A stretch of DNA of 6,378 nt from Dokdonella sp. (GTDB taxonomy: Bacteria; Pseudomonadota; Gammaproteobacteria; Xanthomonadales; Rhodanobacteraceae): contig JASLGB010000278.1 in assembly GCA_030150315.1 (NCBI GenBank), forward strand, positions 1 to 6,378. The letters run 5' to 3'. The position numbers and the translations under genes are program-made. Positions within the stretch are counted from its first letter, which is position 1. Each line of letters opens with the position of its first letter. The notes below the pieces were generated by a model. The model did no database searches, was not told the origin of the DNA, and was given only the letters and a program-made list of their open reading frames with translations. Below are positions 1 through 4,625 of the stretch, piece by piece.

Positions 1-68
1 ACTAGGACGATTTGGCTGAAGTTGTCGACGGTGAAGCCATGGTCGAAGCCGCGTCGGCCTAGCCTTGC
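1..68 (+). other. gyrA: Upstream gyrA frame with two in-frame TAG codons
   Basis: In the same frame as the GyrA tail, codons from 3 read TAG, then DDLAEVVDGEAMVEAASA (6-59), then TAG (60-62), then PC before VLTATEHG. The 18 sense codons between the two TAGs look like the acidic, variable linker that often precedes this part of GyrA, so the frame appears to be genuine gyrA rather than untranslated sequence. Both TAGs are one base from GAG (Glu), which would suit this acidic stretch. They may be sequencing errors, real nonsense mutations, or read-through codons; the window alone cannot decide. Confidence 0.6.
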
Positions 69-482
69 GTGTTGACCGCGACCGAGCACGGTTACGGAAA
101 GCGTACGCCGCTGTCGAAGTACCCGCGCAAGGGACGCGGCATCCAGGGCGTGATCGGCATCCAGTGTTCCGAGCGCAACGGCAGTCTTGTCGGCGCCGTC
201 CTGCTCGACGATACGCACGAGGTCATGCTGATTTCCAATCAGGGCACCCTGGTGCGCACGCGCGCGTCCGAAATCGCCACCGTCAGCCGCAACACGCAGG
301 GCGTCACGCTGATCCGCCTGCCGGTGGACGAGGCGCTGGTCGGCGTGGTCAAGGTCGATGCCTTCGGTGAAGAAGGCGCCGACGACAGCGACAACGGCGA
401 CAGCGTTGACGGCGTCGGTGGCAGCGAAGGCGGCGTACCCCAAAGCGATACCGCGGGCAACGAAGCCGCGACGGAAGAGTAA
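69..482 (+). CDS. gyrA: DNA gyrase subunit A, C-terminal end (partial; frame interrupted upstream)
   Basis: This is the end of the GyrA C-terminal DNA-wrapping domain of type II topoisomerase, which introduces negative supercoils with GyrB. The protein shows the last two beta-pinwheel repeats: YGKRTPLSKYPRKGRG (residues 9-24) followed by QGVIGIQ, then EVMLISNQGTLVRTRASEI (51-69) and RNTQGVTLIRL (74-84). Residues 98-137 form an Asp/Glu/Gly-rich acidic tail, as in many GyrA proteins. The stop is TAA at 480-482. The coordinates begin at the first codon after an in-frame TAG (60-62) that could serve as a start (GTG at 69), but no Shine-Dalgarno sequence precedes it. I therefore doubt that this is a true start. 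More likely the fragment is the 3' end of a full gyrA whose frame carries two TAG codons. Identity of the domain is very sure; intactness is not. Confidence 0.85.
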   Translation: MLTATEHGYGKRTPLSKYPRKGRGIQGVIGIQCSERNGSLVGAVLLDDTHEVMLISNQGTLVRTRASEIATVSRNTQGVTLIRLPVDEALVGVVKVDAFGEEGADDSDNGDSVDGVGGSEGGVPQSDTAGNEAATEE

Positions 483-491
483 GTCCCGGCA

Positions 492-521
492 TGCGCATTC
501 CGGCGGATGCCGGGATGCGCA
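492..521. terminator. Strong hairpin between convergent gyrA and metY
   Basis: TGCGCATTCCGGC (492-504) pairs with GCCGGGATGCGCA (509-521) around the 4-base loop GGAT. This gives 13 pairs, of which one is G-U on the plus strand. It begins 10 bases after the gyrA stop. No T-run follows on the plus strand, so it is not a textbook intrinsic terminator, but the position between two convergent genes fits a bidirectional terminator or 3'-end stabiliser. A competing 9-bp stem, TCCCGGCAT (484-492) with ATGCCGGGA (507-515), overlaps it. Confidence 0.6.
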
Positions 522-606
522 GCCCTCGGCCGGCTTTCCCCGATGAGGGCGTCGGCAGCGCCCCCGCGCGAGCAGCGCGTGGCGCCTTGCAAGGAAACCC
601 TCCCGT

Positions 607-631
607 GGCAGTCAGGCGATACGCCGCTGCC
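607..631 (-). terminator. Weak hairpin downstream of metY
   Basis: GGCAG (607-611) pairs with CTGCC (627-631), and GGCG (615-618) pairs with CGCC (622-625) around the loop ATA. The two helices are separated by a 3-by-1 internal loop. The structure lies 20 bases past the metY stop on the minus strand. There is no T-run, so a terminator role is only plausible. The rest of the gyrA-metY gap (522-606) shows no gene. Confidence 0.25.
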
Positions 632-650
632 GCAGGAGGGCGGTGTTGCC

Positions 651-1943
651 TCAGGCCTGTGACAGCGCCTGCTCGAGGTCGGCGATCAGGTCGTCGATGT
701 GCTCGATGCCGATCGACAGGCGGATCATTTCTTCGCGCACGCCGGCCTTGGCCAGTTCCTGTGGCGACAGCTGGCGATGCGTCGTGGATGCCGGATGCGT
801 GGCCAGCGATTTCGTGTCGCCGATGTTGACCAGGCGCGTGAACAGCTGCAGTGCATCCTGAAAGCGAATGCCGGCATCACGGCCGCCCTTGACCCCGAAC
901 GTGAACAGGCCCGGCGCCTTGCCGCCGAGGTATTTCTCCGCGAGGGCGCGATCGGGATGATCGGCCAGGCTCGCATGTTCGACCCATGCCACCTTCGGAT
1001 GCGAGCGCAGATGCTGCGCGATGCGCGCGGCGTTGTCGGTGATGCGCTCGATGCGCAGGCCGAGCGTCTCGATGCCCTGCAGGATCAGGAAAGCGTTGAA
1101 CGGCGACAGCGCCGCGCCGGTATTGCGCAACGGCACCACGCGCGCGCGGCCGATGTAGGCGGCGGGGCCGAAGGCGTCGGTATAGACCACGCCGTGATAG
1201 CTGACATCCGGCGTGTTCAGGCGGGCGAAGCGCTCCTTGTGCTCGGACCAGGGGAAGCGACCCGAATCGACGATCGCACCGCCCAGACTGGTGCCGTGAC
1301 CGCCGAGGTACTTAGTCAAAGAATGCACGACGATGTCCGCGCCGTGATCGAACGGGCGCAGCAGGTGCGGTGTCGCGACGGTGTTGTCGACGATCAGCGG
1401 CACGCCATGACGATGGGCAATATCGGCCAGCGCGGCGATGTCGCCGATGTTGCCGAGCGGGTTGCCGACCGATTCGACGAACACCGCCTTGGTGCGTTCG
1501 TCGATCAGCGGCTCGATCGAGGCCGGGTCGCGCACGTCGGCGAAGCGCACGTCGATGCCGTACTGCGGCAGCGTGTGTGCGAACAGGTTGTAGGTGCCGC
1601 CGTAGAGCAGGCTGGACGAGACGATGTTGTCGCCGACGCCGGCAATGGTCTGCACCGCGTAGGTGACCGCCGCCTGTCCCGAAGCCAGCGCCAGCGCGCC
1701 GATGCCGCCCTCTAGCGCGGCAATGCGCTGCTCGAGGACGTCGTTCGTCGGATTCATGATGCGCGAATAGATGTTGCCGGCGACCTTGAGGTCGAACAGG
1801 TCCGCGCCGTGCTGCGTGTCATCGAACGCGAAAGCAACCGTCTGGTAGATCGGGACGGCGACCGCCCGCGTCGTCGGGTCGGGTCGATAGCCGCCATGCA
1901 CGGCGATCGTTTCGGGTTTCCAGCGGGTTTCGGGAGGGCTCAT
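651..1943 (-). CDS. metY: O-acetylhomoserine sulfhydrylase (O-acetylhomoserine aminocarboxypropyltransferase)
   Basis: A cytosolic PLP enzyme of the Cys/Met-metabolism family. It makes L-homocysteine and acetate from O-acetyl-L-homoserine and sulfide, the direct sulfhydrylation route to methionine. The 430-residue length is usual for MetY. Visible motifs: the PLP-phosphate-contacting YSRIMNPT (59-66, supplied from the neighbouring subunit in this family), the glycine/serine PLP loop SGQAAV (88-93), D186 in the VDNTVATP stretch (pyridine nitrogen contact), the Schiff-base lysine K211 in HSLTKYLGGHGTS, and R408 in RLSIGIEH, expected to bind the substrate carboxylate. The length and the FPWSEHKER-type region favour MetY over the shorter cystathionine gamma-synthase or MetZ, though activity on O-succinylhomoserine or cysteine synthesis cannot be excluded. 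The ATG at 1943 has only a weak Shine-Dalgarno. It is transcribed towards gyrA, with peroxiredoxin upstream on the same strand across a 108-base gap rich in palindromes. Confidence 0.92.
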   Translation of the reverse strand: MSPPETRWKPETIAVHGGYRPDPTTRAVAVPIYQTVAFAFDDTQHGADLFDLKVAGNIYSRIMNPTNDVLEQRIAALEGGIGALALASGQAAVTYAVQTIAGVGDNIVSSSLLYGGTYNLFAHTLPQYGIDVRFADVRDPASIEPLIDERTKAVFVESVGNPLGNIGDIAALADIAHRHGVPLIVDNTVATPHLLRPFDHGADIVVHSLTKYLGGHGTSLGGAIVDSGRFPWSEHKERFARLNTPDVSYHGVVYTDAFGPAAYIGRARVVPLRNTGAALSPFNAFLILQGIETLGLRIERITDNAARIAQHLRSHPKVAWVEHASLADHPDRALAEKYLGGKAPGLFTFGVKGGRDAGIRFQDALQLFTRLVNIGDTKSLATHPASTTHRQLSPQELAKAGVREEMIRLSIGIEHIDDLIADLEQALSQA

Positions 1944-1973
1944 GTCGTCGACTCGTCGAAGGGAGTGCGGTCG

Positions 1974-1979
1974 ATTCTA
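1974..1979 (-). promoter_or_regulatory. Candidate -10 element for metY
   Basis: On the minus strand the sequence CTAGAAT gives TAGAAT (1979 down to 1974), five of six matches to TATAAT, about 30 bases upstream of the metY ATG. No good -35 lies 16-18 bases upstream, so this promoter would depend on an activator or is misassigned. The same CTAGAAT heptamer occurs upstream of the pilH-like gene (4589-4595). Confidence 0.3.
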
Positions 1980-2010
1980 GGTGGCCGCACTCATGCCTTC
2001 GGATGCGTGC

Positions 2011-2026
2011 GGCATGAGCTCATGCC
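2011..2026. promoter_or_regulatory. Perfect 16-bp palindrome upstream of metY, with a third half-site
   Basis: GGCATGAGCTCATGCC is perfectly self-complementary. A further copy of its half-site, CTCATGCC, lies at 1990-1997, so 1990-1997 can also pair with 2011-2018 as an 8-bp stem with a 13-base loop. A second stem, GCCGCAC (1984-1990) with GTGCGGC (2007-2013), competes with it. The palindrome is centred about 40 bases upstream of the candidate -10, where an activator or repressor dimer could bind. It could equally belong to the 3' end of the peroxiredoxin transcript. The adjoining palindromes CCGGCGCCGG (2025-2034) and CGGATCCG (2032-2039) make the region unusually self-complementary. I do not recognise it as a known operator. 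Confidence 0.45.
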
Positions 2027-2051
2027 GGCGCCGGATCCGTCGCGGGCCGAA

Positions 2052-2531
2052 TCAGTCCAGTGCTGCCAGCATCGCCTCGGCGGACGAGACCTTGAATTCG
2101 CCCGGTGCCTCCACGTGCAGCAGCTTCACCACGCCATCCTCGGCGAGCAGCGCAAAGCGCTTGCCACGCACGCCCATGCCGAAGCGCGTCGCGTCCATCT
2201 CCAGTCCCAGTGCGCGCACGAAGGCGCCATTGCCGTCGCCGAGCATCAGCAGTCCTTCCGGAACCTGCTGCGACTTGCCCCAGGCATCCATCACGAACGC
2301 ATCGTTCACCGCGACGCAGGCGACATCGATGCCGCGGGCCCGGAAATCGGCGTGGTGCGCCACGTAGCCGGGCAGGTGTCGCGCGGAGCAGGTGGGCGTG
2401 AAAGCGCCCGGAACGCAGAACAGCAGCACCCGCTTGCCGCCGAACAACTCGGCTGTGGTGATCGGCTGCACGCCGTCCTTGAGGAGATCCAGTTTCGCGT
2501 CTGGAATGCGGTCGCCGATCCGGATGGTCAT
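2052..2531 (-). CDS. Peroxiredoxin, Prx5/type II family
   Basis: A thiol peroxidase that reduces hydrogen peroxide and alkyl hydroperoxides in the cytosol, using thioredoxin or glutaredoxin/glutathione as reductant in this family. The 159-residue protein is one redoxin domain with no fused glutaredoxin. The active-site motif is PGAFTPTCS (41-49) with peroxidatic C48. C72 in ACVAVNDAFVMDAWGK sits 24 residues on, close to the spacing of the catalytic cysteine pair in plant type II peroxiredoxins, so an atypical two-Cys mechanism is possible. A third cysteine is C39. I chose the ATG at 2531 because MTIRIGDRIPDA is a normal family start. A longer frame reaching 2690 would add 53 residues without family resemblance and would run into the hsp20 start. 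The Shine-Dalgarno is weak. The gene diverges from hsp20 and precedes metY on the same strand. Confidence 0.9.
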   Translation of the reverse strand: MTIRIGDRIPDAKLDLLKDGVQPITTAELFGGKRVLLFCVPGAFTPTCSARHLPGYVAHHADFRARGIDVACVAVNDAFVMDAWGKSQQVPEGLLMLGDGNGAFVRALGLEMDATRFGMGVRGKRFALLAEDGVVKLLHVEAPGEFKVSSAEAMLAALD

Positions 2532-2575
2532 GAGGCAGGTCTCGCTGAAGCAGGCTCGTGGGAGCGGGGCTGACG

Positions 2576-2603
2576 ATGATACGGCCTCGCCGCCGCGTGT
2601 CGC
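2576..2603 (-). promoter_or_regulatory. Candidate sigma-70-type promoter for the peroxiredoxin gene
   Basis: Read on the minus strand, GCGACA (2603-2598, four of six to TTGACA) and TATCAT (2581-2576, five of six to TATAAT) are separated by 16 bases. A start near 2569 would give a leader of about 38 bases before the ATG at 2531. The match is by eye only. Confidence 0.35.
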
Positions 2604-2609
2604 ACGGCT

Positions 2610-2638
2610 CTTGAAAGGTCGTCGCCGGCGTCCATTTA
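2610..2638 (+). promoter_or_regulatory. Sigma-32 (RpoH) heat-shock promoter for hsp20-cbpA
   Basis: CTTGAAA at 2610-2616 matches the sigma-32 -35 box exactly. It is followed after 13 bases by GTCCATTTA at 2630-2638, which matches CCCCATNTA at six of eight specified positions, including the core CCATNTA. The spacing is within the known sigma-32 range (about 11-16). Transcription would start near 2645, leaving a leader of about 44 bases before the hsp20 ATG. The downstream genes are both chaperones, which supports the call. Confidence 0.7.
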
Positions 2639-2644
2639 CCTGCC

Positions 2645-2688
2645 ATCGCGGCGCACTTGGCGCGCCCACCTTTGTGGAGACAAGCCTC
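2645..2688 (+). promoter_or_regulatory. hsp20 5' leader with ribosome binding site and possible thermosensor structure
   Basis: The Shine-Dalgarno GGAGA (2676-2680) is 8 bases from the ATG at 2689 and fixes the start. Upstream, GGCGC (2650-2654, partly outside any unwound start) can pair with GCGCC (2662-2666), and CCAC (2666-2669) can pair with GTGG (2674-2677), covering the first two bases of the Shine-Dalgarno. An alternative CTT/AAG-type stem (2670-2674 with 2681-2684) would place GGAGA in a loop. Short hsp20 leaders that melt on heating are a known class; here it is inference from pairing alone. Confidence 0.35.
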
Positions 2689-3108
2689 ATGCTGGTTACC
2701 CATTATTCCCCTTGGCTGGTTCGCGGAAATGCACAGGTGAAGCAGACGCTGGACCGTTTTTTCGATGAAGGCCGTTGCGCCGGCTGGACGCCGCAGATCG
2801 ACGTGCGCGAGGAAGCCGCACGCTTTGTGATCGTGGCCGATCTTCCCGGCCTCGATCCGGCCGACATCGAGGTACAGATGGAGCGCAACGTGCTGACCTT
2901 GAAGGGCGAGCGCAAGGCCGAATCGCTGGGCGACGACGCGCGCGTCACGCGTTCGGAACGTCGTCACGGCAGTTTCGAGCGCCGCTTCACCTTGCCGGAC
3001 AATGTCGATGCCGACGCGATCGCGGCGACCGGCAAGCATGGCGTGCTCGAAATCTCGATTCCGAAGAAGGCGGAAGCATCGCCGCGTCGCATCGAGATTC
3101 ATGCCTGA
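2689..3108 (+). CDS. Small heat-shock protein, Hsp20/alpha-crystallin family
   Basis: An ATP-independent holdase that binds unfolding proteins in the cytosol and passes them to the DnaK system. The protein has 139 residues, typical of bacterial Hsp20. The alpha-crystallin domain spans about residues 33-125, from TPQIDVREEAARFVIVADLP to GVLEISIPK. The family signature A-x3-N-G-V-L is present as ATGKHGVL (113-120), with His in place of Asn. The C-terminal I-x-I anchor that bridges neighbouring dimers is IEI at 135-137. The ATG at 2689 is preceded by GGAGA at 8 bases; an in-frame extension upstream to 2392 overlaps the opposite-strand peroxiredoxin gene and lacks family sequence. It has a good sigma-32 promoter and is followed by cbpA after 113 bases, probably in one heat-shock unit. 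Confidence 0.93.
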   Translation: MLVTHYSPWLVRGNAQVKQTLDRFFDEGRCAGWTPQIDVREEAARFVIVADLPGLDPADIEVQMERNVLTLKGERKAESLGDDARVTRSERRHGSFERRFTLPDNVDADAIAATGKHGVLEISIPKKAEASPRRIEIHA

Positions 3109-3131
3109 GGTCCGCGACCCCTGCCTGCTTT

Positions 3132-3157
3132 GGTACGCTGGAGAAGACTGGCGTACC
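3132..3157 (+). promoter_or_regulatory. First intercistronic hairpin between hsp20 and cbpA
   Basis: GGTACGCTGG (3132-3141) pairs with CTGGCGTACC (3148-3157) around the 6-base loop AGAAGA. Seven pairs are perfect Watson-Crick, followed by two G-U pairs and a closing G-C. It lies 23 bases after the hsp20 stop. There is no T-run, so it probably does not terminate fully. It may protect the hsp20 3' end or reduce read-through into cbpA. Confidence 0.45.
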
Positions 3158-3171
3158 GCATGAACCCACGT

Positions 3172-3198
3172 CCGGCCCGCGGTGATCCCGCGGGCCGG
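3172..3198 (+). promoter_or_regulatory. Second intercistronic hairpin, just upstream of the cbpA ribosome binding site
   Basis: CCGGCCCGCGG (3172-3182) pairs perfectly over 11 bp with CCGCGGGCCGG (3188-3198) around the loop TGATC. It is all G-C and very stable. It ends 8 bases before the GGAG that serves cbpA and is not followed by a T-run. Its position suggests an effect on ribosome loading, transcript processing or partial attenuation, so that cbpA would be made in lower amount than hsp20. Confidence 0.5.
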
Positions 3199-3206
3199 CG
3201 TCGTCT

Positions 3207-3210
3207 GGAG
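3207..3210 (+). promoter_or_regulatory. Ribosome binding site deciding the cbpA start
   Basis: GGAG at 3207-3210 is only 2 bases from the ATG at 3213 but 11 bases from the ATG at 3222. The latter is slightly long but workable; the former is too close. Confidence 0.5.
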
Positions 3211-3221
3211 AAATGGCTCGG

Positions 3222-4118
3222 ATGGAATTCAAGGACTACTACGACACGCTGGGCGTGAAATCCGACGCCAGCGACAGCGAGATCAAGTCGGCCTATCGGC
3301 GGCTGGCACGCAAGTACCACCCGGACGTCAGCAAGGAGGCGGGCGCCGAGGAGAAGTTCAAGTCTGTCAACGAAGCGTACGAAGCGCTGCGCGAGCCGGA
3401 GCGCCGCAAGGCCTACGATCAATTGCGCGCCGGCGGCTATCGCGGCGGCGACACGTTCCGCGGGCCACCGCCGGGCTGGCAGGGCCAGGGCGACTTTGGC
3501 GGCGGTGGCGGCGACCAGGAAGACTTCAGCGACTTCTTCGAGTCGCTGTTTGGCGCGCGCGGCGGTGCCGGGCGCGTCGGCCCGCGTCCCGGGCGCGATC
3601 TGCATGCGCAGCTCGGCATCGACCTGCAGACGGCCTACCACGGCGGCCTCGAGCGCATTTCATTGCGCGACTCCGGCGGCGCCGAGCGCACGCTGGACGT
3701 GAAGATTCCTGCCGGCATCACGCCGGGCAAGCTGATCCGTCTTGCCGGGCAGGGGCATCCGGGCATGAACGGCGGCCGTTCCGGCGACCTCATTCTCGAA
3801 GTGGCCTTTCGCGACGATCCGCGCTTCCGCCTGGACGGCAAGGACATCCTGGTGGAGCTTCCGGTGGCGCCGTGGGAGGCGGCCCTCGGTGCGACCGTGA
3901 CGGTGCCGACGCTGGGCGGCAACGTGGAGCTGCGCGTGCCCGCCGGCTCGAATGGCGGGCGCAAGATGCGCCTGCGCGGCCGCGGCTGGCCGGGCAAGAC
4001 GCCCGGCGACCAGATCGTCACGCTGACCTTGCGCACGCCCAAGCCTGCGTCGGACGAACAGCGCGCGGCCTACGAGGAACTGGCCAAGGCGTTCTTCGAA
4101 TACGACCCGCGCGCCTGA
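3222..4118 (+). CDS. cbpA: CbpA-type DnaJ homologue (class II J-protein)
   Basis: A DnaK co-chaperone that stimulates DnaK ATP hydrolysis and delivers clients; in Escherichia coli CbpA also binds curved DNA. From the ATG at 3222 the protein has 298 residues. The J domain covers 1-70 with the HPD motif at 33-35 in YHPDVSKEAG. A Gly/Phe-rich linker with a GGGGG run follows (71-125). The two C-terminal client-binding domains lie at about 126-205 and 206-275, with KIPAGITPGKLIRLAGQG (161-178) and PVAPWEAALGATVTVPT (214-230) closely resembling E. coli CbpA. There are no cysteines, so the zinc finger of true DnaJ is absent. I prefer MEFKDYY as the start because it matches the usual CbpA N-terminus and suits the ribosome binding site; an ATG at 3213 would add three residues. 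It follows hsp20 on the same strand. No CbpM-like gene lies downstream; the next gene is on the opposite strand. Confidence 0.92.
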   Translation: MEFKDYYDTLGVKSDASDSEIKSAYRRLARKYHPDVSKEAGAEEKFKSVNEAYEALREPERRKAYDQLRAGGYRGGDTFRGPPPGWQGQGDFGGGGGDQEDFSDFFESLFGARGGAGRVGPRPGRDLHAQLGIDLQTAYHGGLERISLRDSGGAERTLDVKIPAGITPGKLIRLAGQGHPGMNGGRSGDLILEVAFRDDPRFRLDGKDILVELPVAPWEAALGATVTVPTLGGNVELRVPAGSNGGRKMRLRGRGWPGKTPGDQIVTLTLRTPKPASDEQRAAYEELAKAFFEYDPRA

Positions 4119-4133
4119 CGCGGCTCATGACGC

Positions 4134-4164
4134 AAAAGGGCGCGCGGTTTCCCGTGCGCCCCTT
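4134..4164 (-). terminator. Intrinsic terminator of the pilH-like gene, facing cbpA
   Basis: The arms 4138-4146 (GGGCGCGCG) and 4153-4161 (CGTGCGCCC) form nine pairs with one G-T/U-type pair, around a 6-base loop. A mismatch and two A-T pairs extend the stem outward. On the minus strand the stem is followed by TTTT (4137-4134), as in a rho-independent terminator. On the plus strand the structure starts about 16 bases after the cbpA stop but no T-run follows, so it would serve cbpA less well. Confidence 0.65.
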
Positions 4165-4187
4165 GGGTGTCGCGTATCCGGGCGGCC

Positions 4188-4556
4188 TTATGCCGGCGGC
4201 AGGTATTCGGTGACGACGCGCGTCAGCTCGTTCTCGTCGATCGGCTTGGTGACATAGGCCTTGGCGCCCTGGCGCATGCCCCAGACCCGATCCGTTTCCT
4301 GATCCTTGGTGGTGACCAGGACGATCGGGATGTGGCTGGTCTTGGGATCCTTGGCAATCGTTCGCGTGGCCTGGAAGCCGTTGAGGTTGGGCATGACCAC
4401 GTCCATCAGGATCAGGTCCGGCAGTTCGCGCTTGGCGACCTCGACTCCGGCAGCGCCATCCTCGGCGGTGATGACCTCGTGACCGAGTTTTTCCACGGTT
4501 CGCTTCATGCCGACGAGTTGGGACGGCGAGTCGTCGACGATCAATATTTTTGACAT
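4188..4556 (-). CDS. pilH: PilH-like single-domain response regulator (CheY family)
   Basis: A 122-residue receiver domain with no output domain. Phosphorylation-site residues are complete: D8 and D9 (metal-binding acids), D52 (phospho-acceptor in LILMDVVMP), T82, and K104 in TKPID. Y101 matches the CheY aromatic switch position. The stretches NLNGFQATR (57-65) and VTTKDQETDRVWGMRQGAKAY (81-101) strongly resemble PilH of the Pil-Chp chemosensory pathway that controls type IV pili and twitching. PilH normally follows PilG and precedes PilI/PilJ, but none of these is next to it here, so it is an orphan copy or a related regulator with another kinase partner. The start ATG at 4556 follows a run of six Gs at about 12 bases, a rather long spacing. 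It lies 69 bases downstream of the acuI stop and ends in its own terminator. Confidence 0.85.
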   Translation of the reverse strand: MSKILIVDDSPSQLVGMKRTVEKLGHEVITAEDGAAGVEVAKRELPDLILMDVVMPNLNGFQATRTIAKDPKTSHIPIVLVTTKDQETDRVWGMRQGAKAYVTKPIDENELTRVVTEYLPPA

Positions 4557-4588
4557 GTGTACGAAGTTCCCCCCTGGACTAGGGCTGC

Positions 4589-4594
4589 ATTCTA
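4589..4594 (-). promoter_or_regulatory. Candidate -10 element for the pilH-like gene
   Basis: TAGAAT on the minus strand (five of six to TATAAT) lies 33 bases upstream of the ATG, in the short gap after acuI. The best -35 at a 17-base spacing, TGGTCG, matches only three of six. If real, it would let the regulator be expressed separately from acuI. Confidence 0.25.
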
Positions 4595-4625
4595 GACAGA
4601 CACAGTGGCGGCGACCAGATGGCGA

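Noticed and set aside
65..370. 101-codon frame at the left edge
   Set aside because: Out of frame with the clear GyrA C-terminus and Arg-rich; shadow of gyrA.
699..1715. 338-codon plus-strand open frame opposite metY
   Set aside because: It is fully antisense to a well-supported PLP enzyme; its product is rich in Arg, Ala, Asp and Gly without any family motif, as expected from high-GC codon bias.
1944..2051. SAM or similar riboswitch upstream of metY
   Set aside because: The candidate -10 leaves a leader of only about 24 bases, and the paired region lies upstream of it; I see no riboswitch-like core. A different transcription start would reopen the question.
1809..2573. 254-codon plus-strand open frame opposite the metY start and the peroxiredoxin
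   Set aside because: Antisense to two real genes with no domain resemblance; high-GC shadow.
2020..3102. 360-codon minus-strand open frame spanning peroxiredoxin and hsp20
   Set aside because: It is out of frame with the peroxiredoxin and antisense to hsp20; the product looks like a shadow.
3160..3221. Small open frame starting at the ATG at 3160 between hsp20 and cbpA
   Set aside because: It is made up largely of the hairpin arms, lacks a ribosome binding site and runs out of frame into cbpA.
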